From: Kitasatospora terrestris
Lineage (GTDB): Bacteria > Actinomycetota > Actinomycetes > Streptomycetales > Streptomycetaceae
Assembly: GCF_039542905.1 (NCBI RefSeq)
Contig: NZ_BAABIS010000001.1
Location: 4,278,001 to 4,342,000 of the forward strand
Length of the DNA stretch: 64,000 bases
Reading direction: 5' to 3'
Shown: piece after piece, positions 1-10,488 of the stretch
How positions within the stretch are numbered: position 1 is the stretch's first letter
How the letters are laid out: the number at the start of each line of letters is the position of its first letter
Notes under the pieces: model-generated
The model's database searches: none
What the model saw: the letters and a program-made list of their open reading frames with translations, nothing else
Told to the model about the DNA's origin: nothing
Made by a program: the position numbers and the translations under genes

Positions 1-835
1 GCGGGGCGGAGCCGTTCATCACGGCGTCGCCGACCGGTGTGCCGGTGGCGCTCCCGGCCGGGGCGTCGGACGAGGCGGAGGCGTGGGCGCCGCTGCCGCC
101 ACCGTTCAGCCCTCCGGAGCCGGAGCCGGAGCCGGTGGCGGTACCGGAGCCCGTGGCGGTGTCGGCGGCCGGCACCGGCGGCTCGACCAGCCACTCGGGG
201 TTGTTCTGCTTGCGGTACCACTGCCAGGCGAGCACGCCGGTGCCGATGGCGATGGTGCCAGCCACCGCGAGGCCGGTGGCCCAGCCGCTGCGGTGGTGGT
301 TCTCCTTCTTGATGTTCTTGGCGGCCAGCTCGCTGATCTCGGCGGCGCTGACGTGCCCCTGGAGCGCGGTCAGGGCGGCGGCGCCGCGGGCCTGCGCCTC
401 CTGGGCGTAGGGGGTGACCGACTCGACGGCGCCGTTGTAGGCGTCGGCGACCTTGGGGACCACGGTGGAGCGGGCCTGGCCGGCGGCCTGGGTGGCGGAG
501 AGCTTGGCGGCGAGCGCGGCCTCCTGGGCCCGGTGCACGGCCTTCAGGGTGGCCTTCTGGGTCTCCGGGGGCAGGCTGGTGAAGGCGTTCTCCAGGCGCG
601 GGGCGACGTGCTTGGCGTACTGCACCCGGGCGGCCTGGGCGGCGTTGGAGGCGCCGGTGCGGGCCTGGACGCCGGCGGATGCCGCCTTCGGGCCGAGCGC
701 CTCCAGCTTGGGGCCGATCAGGTGCTTGGCCTCGTCCGCGTAGTGCAGTGCGGCGTCCTTGGCGGTGGCGGCGTAGGGCGCGATGGCGTCCTTCGTCCGT
801 CCTGCGGTCTCGCGCGCTGTATCCATACGGGTCAC
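1..835 (-). CDS. DUF5324 family protein (3' end outside window)
   Basis: The GTG start at 835 gives MTRMDTARETAGRTKDAIAP and has a strong upstream purine-rich ribosome site (AGGAGGAG on the minus strand). The visible product is about 278 residues. It has a long Ala/Lys/Gln-rich helical region, then one hydrophobic segment (ATGLAVAGTIAIGTGVLAW), then the signature stretch KQNNPEWLVEPPVP and a Ser/Gly/Thr-rich tail that runs off the left edge. This layout matches the streptomycete DUF5324 family, whose function is unknown. The product is probably a single-pass membrane or cell-surface associated protein. Its position beside crgA and the sortases is typical for the family. The family call rests on recall of family members. 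Confidence 0.8.
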   Translation of the reverse strand, partial: MTRMDTARETAGRTKDAIAPYAATAKDAALHYADEAKHLIGPKLEALGPKAASAGVQARTGASNAAQAARVQYAKHVAPRLENAFTSLPPETQKATLKAVHRAQEAALAAKLSATQAAGQARSTVVPKVADAYNGAVESVTPYAQEAQARGAAALTALQGHVSAAEISELAAKNIKKENHHRSGWATGLAVAGTIAIGTGVLAWQWYRKQNNPEWLVEPPVPAADTATGSGTATGSGSGSGGLNGGGSGAHASASSDAPAGSATGTPVGDAVMNGSAP

Positions 836-1010
836 GGCTTCTCCTCCTCGGCGGATTCCGGCGGGTGTCCGGTATGCACATTTCCACCTGATTGGAGATC
901 ATGCATCCGCTCCCCTCTCGCGGCACGCCGGGCTGGGCCGTCTGCGGCGGCAGGCGGCGCGCCTCACCGGCCGGTCGGGCGGTGGGCGCCATGCTGTGCA
1001 CCGGCGCCGG

Positions 1011-1201
1011 TTGTCCACAGTGCGCTTGCGGCTGTGCACAGCCGGTGCTCGGCCGTTGGGGGACAGGGCGGAAAGGACCCGTTCTACGCGCGTTGTGCTG
1101 CGTGAATGCCGGAATTCGGAAGGTCGGGAGCGGTTCTGGACGACCCAAGTTATCCACAGGCTGGAGTGACTTTTCCCCAGTGTGGATAACCGTGTGGATA
1201 A
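1011..1201. promoter_or_regulatory. Cluster of consensus DnaA boxes in a 500-bp intergenic region
   Basis: The non-coding stretch 836-1334 contains four perfect DnaA-box 9-mers. TTGTCCACA is at 1011-1019 (+), TTATCCACA at 1150-1158 (+), and TTATCCACA on the minus strand at 1181-1189 and 1193-1201, 12 bp apart. A degenerate box (TTTTCCCCA) lies at 1171-1179. No gene is visible in this gap. A comparable oriC-proximal high-affinity cluster (D78) in Streptomyces coelicolor has been reported to titrate DnaA and restrain initiation. Equivalence to D78 is inference. It is not oriC itself: there are too few boxes and no flanking dnaA/dnaN. Confidence 0.75.
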
Positions 1202-1334
1202 ACGTTCGGCCAGGCCGTGGGACGTTCGGTGGAGGGCAGCCGAAAGCACCGCTCCGGGTCGTTCCGGAGCGGTGCCGGTGAAACGCCTGTGACTGGTGCT
1301 TCGGGTGTGGTGGCGGTGAGGAGCGGGCGAGCCG

Positions 1335-1589
1335 CTACTTCCACTGGGTGGAGACGCCGAAGCCCGCGGCGATGAAGCCGAACCCGGCCAGGATGTTCCA
1401 GTTGCCCCAGGCCTGGACCGGCCAGGTGCCACTGGTCACGTAGTAGGTGACGATCCAGACCAGGCCGATCAGGAACAGCGCCAGCATCAGCGGGGCGACC
1501 CAGCCGCGCCCGGAACTGATCTTCACCGCCGTCGGCGATCCGGTCGGCGGGGTGTAGTCGGACTTCTTGCGGAGTCGAGACTTCGGCAC
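1335..1589 (-). CDS. crgA: Cell division protein CrgA
   Basis: 84 residues from a GTG start ([15 protein letters not shown]) with an AGGAG-type ribosome site. The protein has a short basic cytoplasmic N-terminus and two membrane helices (about residues 30-52 and 62-82), and ends FGVSTQWK. Length and N-terminus match CrgA, a small actinobacterial membrane protein that coordinates septation and interacts with FtsZ/FtsI components. In Streptomyces it inhibits premature septum formation in aerial hyphae. It is divergent from the DUF881 gene across 150 bp, and the DnaA-box cluster lies downstream of its stop. A longer reading to 1688 lacks the conserved MPKSR start and is rejected. Confidence 0.93.
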   Translation of the reverse strand: MPKSRLRKKSDYTPPTGSPTAVKISSGRGWVAPLMLALFLIGLVWIVTYYVTSGTWPVQAWGNWNILAGFGFIAAGFGVSTQWK

Positions 1590-1739
1590 GAGAGGTTCTC
1601 CTGTCGATGCGCTGTGACCGCGCAGTGTGCAGCGGGGCGAGGCGGCTGTGGGGGCCGGTCCGTACGGGAGGTACTCCGCACATGCCACCGGCGTCCGTTA
1701 GCGTAGTGGTTCGCCGGGTGTTAAGGAGATAAGGGTACG

Positions 1740-2513
1740 GTGCCGAATTCCACGATTCCCCCCCAGCCCGGCCCTCCGCGCCCCCGAAGGATCCGAATTG
1801 TCGGACCTGCCCTGACCTGCGCCGTCTTCGCACTCGCCGGACTGCTCTTCTACATCAGCGGTCAGACCGCGAAGGGCACCGATCTGCGGACCGACAACTC
1901 GCTGCTGAAGCTGAGCGACGTGATACGGCAGCGGTCCACCCAGAACCAGCAGCTCGAGCAGCAGGTCGGCGAGGACCAGGAGCGGGCCGACCGGCTGGCC
2001 CAGCAGCAGGGGCAGAGCCCGTTGGAGGCCGCCCGGCTGGACGCCCTGGAGCAGGCCGCCGGGATGGACCCGCTGCGCGGCCCAGGTCTGACCGTGACCC
2101 TCAACGACGCCCCGCCGAACGCCACCGCCCGCATCCCCGGGGTGCCCGAGCCCGGCGTCAACGACCTGGTCATCCACCAGCAGGACATCCAGGCCGTGGT
2201 CAACGCGCTGTGGCGGGGCGGCGCCGAGGGGATCCAGGTGATGGACCAGCGGCTGATCGCCACCAGCGCGGTCCGCTGCGTGGGCAACACCCTGCTGCTC
2301 CAGGGCCGGGTCTACTCCCCGCCGTACGTGATCAAGGCGGTCGGGCGGACCGACCAGCTGAAGGCCGCGGTGGACGCGGACCCGACCATCCGGAACTACC
2401 TGGGCTACGTCACGGCCTACGGGCTGGGCTGGAAGGTCCAGGAGAGCGGCGACCTGACCGTCCCCGGCTACGCGGGCTCGGTCGACCTCAGGTACGCCAC
2501 CCCCGTCCAGTGA
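1740..2513 (+). CDS. DUF881 family membrane-anchored protein
   Basis: 257 residues from GTG 1740, preceded by AAGGAGATAAGG. There is a short Pro-rich N-terminus, one signal-anchor helix (ALTCAVFALAGLLFYISGQ, about residues 23-41), a coiled-coil stretch rich in Gln/Glu (about 55-100), and the DUF881 core with GPGLTVTLNDAP, NDLVIHQQDIQAVVNALW and GAEGIQVMDQRL. DUF881 (YlxW/YlxX-like) proteins are found near division genes in Gram-positive bacteria, but their role is not established. The gene begins a rightward run (small membrane protein, pabA, srtE1, srtE2) that may be transcribed together. Confidence 0.88.
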   Translation: MPNSTIPPQPGPPRPRRIRIVGPALTCAVFALAGLLFYISGQTAKGTDLRTDNSLLKLSDVIRQRSTQNQQLEQQVGEDQERADRLAQQQGQSPLEAARLDALEQAAGMDPLRGPGLTVTLNDAPPNATARIPGVPEPGVNDLVIHQQDIQAVVNALWRGGAEGIQVMDQRLIATSAVRCVGNTLLLQGRVYSPPYVIKAVGRTDQLKAAVDADPTIRNYLGYVTAYGLGWKVQESGDLTVPGYAGSVDLRYATPVQ

Positions 2514-2588
2514 AGCCGCAGCAAAGTGGCGGTGCTGCCCGCCGCGCACCCAATACGCTTGTGCGGACCTGAACCACTGAGGAGCTCC

Positions 2589-2759
2589 ATGTACGGCTGG
2601 ATCTGGCGGCACCTGCCCGGCAACACCGCGGTACGGGCCGTGATCTGCCTGCTGCTGGTGCTCGGGGTGGTCTACGTCCTGTTCCAGTACGTCTTCCCGT
2701 GGGCCGAGCCGCTGCTGCCCTTCGGCGACGTGACGGTGGACCAGGGCGGCGCCGGCTGA
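2589..2759 (+). CDS. Small single-pass membrane protein
   Basis: 56 residues starting MYGWIWRHLPGN, with GAGGAGCTCC just upstream of ATG 2589. One hydrophobic helix (about residues 16-38) is followed by a short hydrophilic tail. A GTG at 2526 would lengthen it, but that extension lacks a ribosome site. It sits between the DUF881 and amidotransferase genes, and a small protein in this position is common in streptomycete crgA-pknB regions. No function can be assigned. Confidence 0.75.
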   Translation: MYGWIWRHLPGNTAVRAVICLLLVLGVVYVLFQYVFPWAEPLLPFGDVTVDQGGAG

Positions 2760-2829
2760 GCCCGGTCGCCGCGCCCGCCGCCCCAGCCCCGATCCGCACC
2801 CGCCCGATCCCGCACACCAGGAGAGCCCG

Positions 2830-3495
2830 ATGACCTCCGCCGGCCGCCAGCCCCGGATCCTCGTGGTCGACAACTACGACAGCTTCGTCTTCAACCTCGT
2901 CCAGTACCTGTACCAGCTGGGCGCCACCTGCGAGGTGGTGCGCAACGACGAGGTGACGGTGGAGCACGCGGTGCCCCGCGACGGCGGGGCCGGCTTCGAC
3001 GGGGTGCTGCTCTCCCCCGGCCCGGGGACGCCGGAGGAGGCCGGGGTGTGCGTGGACATGGTCCACCACTGCGCCTCGGTCGGGCTGCCGGTGTTCGGGG
3101 TGTGCCTGGGCCTGCAGTCGATCGCGGTGGCGTACGGCGCGGTGGTCGGCCGGGCGCCGGAGCTGCTGCACGGCAAGACCTCGCTGGTCGAGCACGAGGA
3201 CGGCGGGGTGTTCGCGGGCCTGCCCGCGCCGATGACCGCGACCCGGTACCACTCGCTGGCCGTCGACCCGGCGACCGTGCCCGAGGAGCTGGTGGTCACC
3301 GCCCGGACCGAGGGCAGCGGCGTGATCATGGGCCTGCGGCACCGGGAGCTCCCGGTGGAGGGCGTGCAGTTCCACCCGGAGTCGGTGCTGACCGAGGGCG
3401 GGCACCGGATGCTGGCCAACTGGCTGGCCGAGTGCGGCTTCCCGGAGGCGGTGGGCCGGTCGGCCGGCCTGGCCCCGGTGATCGGGCGGGGCTGA
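2830..3495 (+). CDS. pabA: Aminodeoxychorismate/anthranilate synthase component II (glutamine amidotransferase)
   Basis: 221 residues from ATG 2830 with AGGAGAG upstream. It is a class I glutamine amidotransferase: ILVVDNYDSFVFNLVQYL at the N-terminus, oxyanion region SPGPGTPEEAG, nucleophile Cys in FGVCLGLQSIAVAYG, and catalytic His-Glu in GVQFHPESVLTEGG. It releases ammonia from glutamine for a chorismate-using partner, giving aminodeoxychorismate (folate) or anthranilate (tryptophan). The partner is not in the window, so pabA versus trpG cannot be decided. The usual His after CLG is Leu (CLGLQ), a common variant. The downstream sortase gene begins 4 bp after its stop. Confidence 0.88.
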   Translation: MTSAGRQPRILVVDNYDSFVFNLVQYLYQLGATCEVVRNDEVTVEHAVPRDGGAGFDGVLLSPGPGTPEEAGVCVDMVHHCASVGLPVFGVCLGLQSIAVAYGAVVGRAPELLHGKTSLVEHEDGGVFAGLPAPMTATRYHSLAVDPATVPEELVVTARTEGSGVIMGLRHRELPVEGVQFHPESVLTEGGHRMLANWLAECGFPEAVGRSAGLAPVIGRG

Positions 3496-3498
3496 CCG

Positions 3499-4452
3499 GT
3501 GACCGCGCTACGGCCCGAGGGGGGCGCGCAGGGCGGCACCGGCGACCATGACGGCTGGGGCGTGTACGAGCCGGCCGAGCCGGAGCAGGACGACCGGACG
3601 ATGCGGCTGCGGCTGCCCGCACCGGCCACGGCCCAGGAGCCGCCGGACAGCAGGTCGGAGCGGCGCCGGGCGGAGAAGGCCAGGGCGCTGGGCCCGGGCC
3701 CGGGCCGCCGCCGGGCCGCCGGTCGCGGCGGCGCGGCGCGGGTGCGTCCCAAGGAGCGCGCGCGGGTGGTGGCCGCCCGGCTGGTGGGCGAGCTGTTCAT
3801 CACGCTGGGCGTGGTGATGCTGCTGTTCGTCTCGTACCAGCTCTGGTGGACCAACGTGCAGGCCGATCAGCAGGCCGACGCGGCGGGGCAGCAGCTGGAG
3901 CAGCAGTGGAACGGCCAGCAGCAGCCGACCGCGGCGCCGGGCGCGCCCGGCGCCAAGCCGGCCGGGACGTTCGAGCCGGGCCAGGGCTTCGCCATCATCC
4001 ACATCCCGAAGCTGGGGCTGAAGTACCCGGTCGCGGAGGGCACCCAGAAGCAGCAGGTGCTCGACAAGGGCCTGGTGGGCCACTACACGGGTACCGCGAT
4101 GCCGGCCGACGCGGCGGGGAACTTCGCGGTGGCCGCGCACCGGACGACGCACGGTCAGCCGTTCCGCAAGATCGGCCAGTTGGCGCCGGGGGACCTGATC
4201 GTGGTGGAGACCGCGACGGCGTACTACACGTACAAGGTGGCGGGCGGGATCCCGGAGACGCCGCCGACCAACGTCGGGGTGATCCAGCCGGTGCCGAAGG
4301 GGTCGCCGTTCACCCGACCGGGTCGGTACATCACGTTGACGACATGCACGCCGGAGTTCAGTGCCCGGGGTCGGCTGATCGTCTTTGGCAGTATGACCGA
4401 GGAACGGCCGAGGAGTCAGGGACAGCCGGACGCGCTGACCGGCCGTCAGTGA
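3499..4452 (+). CDS. srtE1: Class E sortase SrtE1
   Basis: 317 residues if GTG 3499 is used. In-frame ATG 3601 is an alternative, since no clear ribosome site marks either. It has a long Arg/Gly-rich cytoplasmic N-terminus, one membrane helix (ELFITLGVVMLLFVSYQLWW), a Gln-rich stalk, and the sortase barrel. Catalytic residues are visible: His in AVAAHRTTHG, Cys in ITLTTCTPEF, Arg in SARGRLIVFG. In Streptomyces, class E sortases anchor LAXTG-type surface proteins such as long chaplins and support aerial growth. It is paired with a second sortase immediately downstream. Confidence 0.9.
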   Translation: MTALRPEGGAQGGTGDHDGWGVYEPAEPEQDDRTMRLRLPAPATAQEPPDSRSERRRAEKARALGPGPGRRRAAGRGGAARVRPKERARVVAARLVGELFITLGVVMLLFVSYQLWWTNVQADQQADAAGQQLEQQWNGQQQPTAAPGAPGAKPAGTFEPGQGFAIIHIPKLGLKYPVAEGTQKQQVLDKGLVGHYTGTAMPADAAGNFAVAAHRTTHGQPFRKIGQLAPGDLIVVETATAYYTYKVAGGIPETPPTNVGVIQPVPKGSPFTRPGRYITLTTCTPEFSARGRLIVFGSMTEERPRSQGQPDALTGRQ

Positions 4453-4485
4453 TCGGTCCGTCCGGCCGGTGAGGGGCGTGTCGCC

Positions 4486-5223
4486 ATGGAATCGGTCGGG
4501 GACGGGCGGGTCGGCCGGCGGAGGTCCGCCGGGGCGGTCGGGGTGGTCGGCGAGCTGCTGATCACCTTCGGCCTGGTGCTGGCGCTCTTCGTCGGGTACT
4601 CGCTGTGGTGGACCGACGTGGTCGCCGAGGGCGCCGCCGGGAAGGCGGGGGAGCGGCTGCGGCAGGGCTGGGCGGCGCAGCCGCCGCCCGGGCCGTCGGA
4701 GTCCGGCCGCCCGGTGCCGGAGGCCCGGAGCTTCACGCCGGGGTCGGGGATCGGCTTCCTGCGGGTGCCGGCGCTGGGCAGGGACTTCGAGGTGCTGATC
4801 CGGATGGGCACCGGGCCGGAGGTCCTCGACGCGGGCGCGGCCGGGGTGTACGAGGAGCCGTACGAGGCGGCGATGCCCTGGGCGGCGAGCGGCAACTTCG
4901 CGTTGGCAGCGCATCGGGACGGGCACGGCGCGAAGTTCCACGACCTGGACCGGCTGAGGCCGGGCGACGCGGTGGCGGTGGAGACGGTGGACCGCTGGTT
5001 CGTGTACCGGGTGGCGGGGACGCTGGAGCAGACCTCGAAGTACGACACCGGGATCGTCGCGCCGGTGCCGAAGGGGTCGCCGTTCACCGGGCCGGGGCGG
5101 TACATCACGCTGACCACCTGCACGCCGGTGTACACCTCGCGCTACCGGATGGCGGTCTTCGGCGAGCTGGTCCGGGAGGAGCCGGTGGACGCCCGGCGCA
5201 GTCTCCCGGCCGAGCTGCGCTGA
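4486..5223 (+). CDS. srtE2: Class E sortase SrtE2
   Basis: 245 residues from ATG 4486. It is shorter than its neighbour because it lacks most of the cytoplasmic extension. A membrane helix (ELLITFGLVLALFVGYSLWW) is followed by the sortase fold with His in ALAAHRDGHG, Cys in ITLTTCTPVY and Arg in TSRYRMAVFG. The two sortases share long stretches (for example VPKGSPFT.PGRYITLTTCTP), so they are tandem paralogues, as in S. coelicolor where the pair is jointly required for normal aerial development. Transcription ends at the hairpin just downstream. Confidence 0.9.
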   Translation: MESVGDGRVGRRRSAGAVGVVGELLITFGLVLALFVGYSLWWTDVVAEGAAGKAGERLRQGWAAQPPPGPSESGRPVPEARSFTPGSGIGFLRVPALGRDFEVLIRMGTGPEVLDAGAAGVYEEPYEAAMPWAASGNFALAAHRDGHGAKFHDLDRLRPGDAVAVETVDRWFVYRVAGTLEQTSKYDTGIVAPVPKGSPFTGPGRYITLTTCTPVYTSRYRMAVFGELVREEPVDARRSLPAELR

Positions 5224-5246
5224 TCCCGGCAGCCGGGGAGAACGCG

Positions 5247-5278
5247 GAGGGGCCCGCACCGTGCGGTGCGGGCCCCTC
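5247..5278. terminator. Bidirectional hairpin between srtE2 and pknB
   Basis: A perfect 14-bp stem (5247-5260 with 5265-5278) and a GTGC loop lie between the convergent srtE2 and pknB genes. There is no strong T-run, which is usual for GC-rich actinobacterial terminators. Confidence 0.85.
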
Positions 5279-5294
5279 GGGCGTCGGTGCCGGG

Positions 5295-7352
<2,058 letters not shown>

Positions 7353-7562
7353 ATCTCCGACCCTCTCCCCCACCGGTCGGTGAGGATGTGACGTAGGTTC
7401 CCCGCACGCACTGTTGGCGAATACGCTACCGGCCCTGTCCGATGGAGCCCGAACAGGCTGCCAGCTGAGACCAGACCGGTACCGACCGGAACCGGTCCAT
7501 TGTGACAATTCAGGCCGGTGGGCGGAGCGGATCCACCGTTTTGTGACGTATACGACCAGTGC

Positions 7563-9020
7563 CTACTTGTTCAGCACGGCCTGCATCACGGCCTTGGCGA
7601 TCGGCGCGGCCAGGGCCCCGCCGCTGATCTCGTTGCGCTCCTGCGAGCCGTCCTCGACCACCACCGCGACCGCGACCTGGGCGCCGTCGCCGCCCTTGGC
7701 GTACGACATGAACCAGGCGAAGGGCAGGCCCGCGTTGTCCTGGCCGTGCTGGGCGGTACCGGTCTTGCCGCCCACCGTGGCGCCGTCGATCTTGGCCTTC
7801 TTGCCGGTTCCGTTCTGCACCACGCTCTCCATCAGCTGCTGGAGCTTCTGCGCGGTGGCGGGCGAGACGGCCTGGCCGAGCTGGTGCTCGGTGTGGTTGG
7901 AGATCACGTCGGTGGCCGAGCGCTCCTGCTGCACCAGGTACGGCTGCATCAGGGTGCCGTTGTTGGCGATCGCGGCGGCGACCATCGCCATCTGCAGCGG
8001 GGTGGCCCGGGTGTCGTGCTGGCCGATCGAGTCCATCGCGGTGCCGGCGGGGTCGGACGCCTTGGGGAAGACGCTGGTGACCGGCCGGATCGGGACGTCC
8101 AGCTTGTCGTTGTTGAAGCCGAACTTCTCCGCCTGGGCGCGCATCTTGTCCTTGCCCAGGTCCGCGCCGATCTTGCCGTAGACCGTGTTGCACGAGTAGT
8201 CCATGGCGACCTTGAGCGTGGCGTTCTCGCAGGGCTCGTCGTCGCTGGAGTTCTTCAGCTCGGTCTTGGTGTTCGGCAGGACGTACGGGTCCGGGGTGTC
8301 GGTCCTGTCGTCGATCGACTGGAACTTGCCGTTCTCGAACGCGGCGGCCGCGGTGACCAGCTTGAAGGTCGAGCCGGGCGGGTAGGTCTCGCGCAGCGCC
8401 CGGTTGAGCATGGGCTTGTTGGGGTCCGCGTTGAGGTCGGTCCAGGCCTTGGAGTCCGCGTCGGAGCTGCCGGAGAAGCTGCCCGGGTCGTACGAGGGGG
8501 TGGAGACCAGCGCCAGGATCGCCCCGGTGCGCGGGTCGATGGCGACCGCGGCGCCCTTGCGGTTGCCCAGGCCCTCGAAGGCGGCCTTCTGCGCCTTCGG
8601 GTTGATCGTGGTCACCACGTCGCCGCCCTGCTTGGGCTTGCCGGTGAGCATGTCCAGGGTGTTGCGGAAGAACAGCCGGGAGTCGTTGCCCGAGAGGATG
8701 CCGTCCTCGAGCTTCTCCAGCTGGCTGGCGTCGAAGGACTGCGAGGACCACCCGGTCACCGGCGCGTACATCGGCCCGTCGACCCAGGAGCGCTTGTACT
8801 TGTAGCGCAGGCCGTTGACCTTGTCCGAGCTGGTGATCGCCTGGCCGCCGACGATGATGTTGCCGCGCGGGTAGGCGTAGCGGTCGTACTTGTTGCGGTC
8901 GTTGTGCGGGTTGTTCGCCCAGGCGGTGGCCTGGACGCCCTGCACCCAGTTGACCCGCACCATCAGGGCCAGGACCAGCACCAGGCAGAAGATCGCGACG
9001 CGGCGGATGGGCTTGTTCAC
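7563..9020 (-). CDS. pbpA: Class B penicillin-binding protein PbpA
   Basis: 485 residues from GTG 9020 (MNKPIRRVAIFCL). One signal-anchor helix is followed by a transpeptidase domain with all three active-site motifs: STFK (YPPGSTFKLV), SCN (MDYSCNTVYG) and KTGT (VGGKTGTAQH). It catalyses peptidoglycan cross-linking in the periplasmic space. At about 490 residues it matches the short PbpA/PBP2 type next to pknB in actinobacteria. Its start overlaps the ftsW stop by 4 bp, so the two are probably translationally coupled and act as a glycosyltransferase-transpeptidase pair. Confidence 0.95.
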   Translation of the reverse strand: MNKPIRRVAIFCLVLVLALMVRVNWVQGVQATAWANNPHNDRNKYDRYAYPRGNIIVGGQAITSSDKVNGLRYKYKRSWVDGPMYAPVTGWSSQSFDASQLEKLEDGILSGNDSRLFFRNTLDMLTGKPKQGGDVVTTINPKAQKAAFEGLGNRKGAAVAIDPRTGAILALVSTPSYDPGSFSGSSDADSKAWTDLNADPNKPMLNRALRETYPPGSTFKLVTAAAAFENGKFQSIDDRTDTPDPYVLPNTKTELKNSSDDEPCENATLKVAMDYSCNTVYGKIGADLGKDKMRAQAEKFGFNNDKLDVPIRPVTSVFPKASDPAGTAMDSIGQHDTRATPLQMAMVAAAIANNGTLMQPYLVQQERSATDVISNHTEHQLGQAVSPATAQKLQQLMESVVQNGTGKKAKIDGATVGGKTGTAQHGQDNAGLPFAWFMSYAKGGDGAQVAVAVVVEDGSQERNEISGGALAAPIAKAVMQAVLNK

Positions 9021-10456
9021 GAGGCGGGTCCCCTGGTCGGTTCCGGGATGGCGGCGGCCGGCTCGGCGGTGGGGCGGCGCGCGATGTCGCTGATCTTCAG
9101 CAGGATCGCGATCAGCGCCCAGTTGGCGACCAGTGAGGATCCGCCCTGCGCCAGGAACGGCATGGTCATGCCGGTCAGCGGGATCAGCCCGGTGACGCCG
9201 CCGGCCACCACGAAGACCTGCAGCGCGAAGGCCGAGGTCAGGCCGGTGGCGAGCAGCTTGCCGAAGGCGTCGCGGGCGGCCAGCGCGGTGCGCAGGCCGC
9301 GCTGCACGATCAGCCCGTACACCAGGAAGATCGCCATCAGCCCGGTCAGGCCGAGCTCCTCGCCGAAGGAGCCGAGGATGAAGTCGCTCTTGGCGGCGAA
9401 CTGGATCAGCCAGGACCGGCCCTGGCCGAGGCCGGTGCCGGTGGTGCCGCCGGAGCCCAGCGCCATCAGGGTCTGGCCGATCTGCTCGCTGGACTGCTTG
9501 GGCGGGTGCGGCCCGAACGCCGCCATCGGGTCCAGCCAGGCGTTGATGCGGGTCTTGACGTGCGGCTCCACGGTGGCGACCACGGCCGCGCCGCCGATCG
9601 ACATCACCAGGCCGAAGATGATCCAGCTGGTCCGCTCGGTGGCGACGTAGAGCATCACCACGAAGAGGCCGAAGAACAGGAACGAGGTGCCGAGGTCGGT
9701 CTCGAAGACGAGGATCAGGATCGACAGCAGCCAGACCAGCAGGATCGGGCCGAGGTCGCGCCCGCGCGGCAGCAGCATGCCCATGAAGCGACGGCTGGCC
9801 AGCGCCAGCGCGTCCTTCTTGACCATCAGGAAGCCGGCGAAGAACACCGTGATGATGATCTTGGCGAACTCGCCGGGCTGGATCGAGAAGCTGCCGAAGC
9901 GGATCCAGATCTTGGCGCCGAAGTCCTCGTCCCGGGAGGGGAAGAAGGCCGGCGCCGCCAGCAGCACCAGCGCGACCACCATCGAGATGTAGGTGTAGCG
10001 CTGCAGGATCCGGTGGTCCTTGAGCAGCCAGACCACGCCGATGAACAGCAGCACGCCCAGGCCCGACCACATCAGCTGGTTGCTGGCCGCCGGGAAGTTG
10101 TTGCGCAGCAGCTTGCCGGCCTTGTCCAGGCGCCAGATCATCACCACCCCGAGCCCGTTGAGCAGGGTGGCCAGCGGCAGCAGCAGCGGGTCGGCGTACG
10201 CTGCGAAGCGGCGCACCGCGAGGTGGGCGAGCAGGGCGAGCACCGCCATGCCCAGGCCGTAGCCGAGCATGCCGGCGGGCAGGGCGCCGTCCATCGCCAG
10301 GCCCACGTTGGCGTAGGCCAGCACCGGGATGGCGACGGCGAAGCCGAGCATCGCCAGCTCGGTGTTGCGCCGGTTCGGCGCCGCCTGCGGCGTGATCGTG
10401 GTGTTGGCGCGTCTGCCGGTGCTGCTGCTCTGGGCGTTCAAGTCAAAAGTGCTCAC
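9017..10456 (-). CDS. FtsW/RodA/SpoVE-family SEDS peptidoglycan glycosyltransferase
   Basis: 479 residues from GTG 10456 (MSTFDLNAQSS), with GGGGAG upstream. About ten to twelve membrane helices. SEDS signatures include the region around KIWIRFGSFSIQPGEFAK, ETDLGTSFLFFG, and the C-terminal GLIPLTGMTMPFLAQGGSS. SEDS proteins polymerise lipid II into glycan strands. The pairing with pbpA in the pknB block corresponds to the gene called rodA or ftsW in relatives, and which role it plays cannot be told from sequence. The stop overlaps pbpA by 4 bp; the upstream pstP stop is 32 bp away. Confidence 0.93.
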   Translation of the reverse strand: MSTFDLNAQSSSTGRRANTTITPQAAPNRRNTELAMLGFAVAIPVLAYANVGLAMDGALPAGMLGYGLGMAVLALLAHLAVRRFAAYADPLLLPLATLLNGLGVVMIWRLDKAGKLLRNNFPAASNQLMWSGLGVLLFIGVVWLLKDHRILQRYTYISMVVALVLLAAPAFFPSRDEDFGAKIWIRFGSFSIQPGEFAKIIITVFFAGFLMVKKDALALASRRFMGMLLPRGRDLGPILLVWLLSILILVFETDLGTSFLFFGLFVVMLYVATERTSWIIFGLVMSIGGAAVVATVEPHVKTRINAWLDPMAAFGPHPPKQSSEQIGQTLMALGSGGTTGTGLGQGRSWLIQFAAKSDFILGSFGEELGLTGLMAIFLVYGLIVQRGLRTALAARDAFGKLLATGLTSAFALQVFVVAGGVTGLIPLTGMTMPFLAQGGSSLVANWALIAILLKISDIARRPTAEPAAAIPEPTRGPAS

Positions 10457-10488
10457 GTCTGTGGCCGCTCCCCGACGGCTGGTGCGGC

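Noticed and set aside
836-1334. Interpreting the DnaA-box region as oriC.
   Set aside because: Only four consensus boxes, and the neighbours are crgA and a DUF5324 gene rather than dnaA/dnaN; streptomycete oriC has many more boxes.
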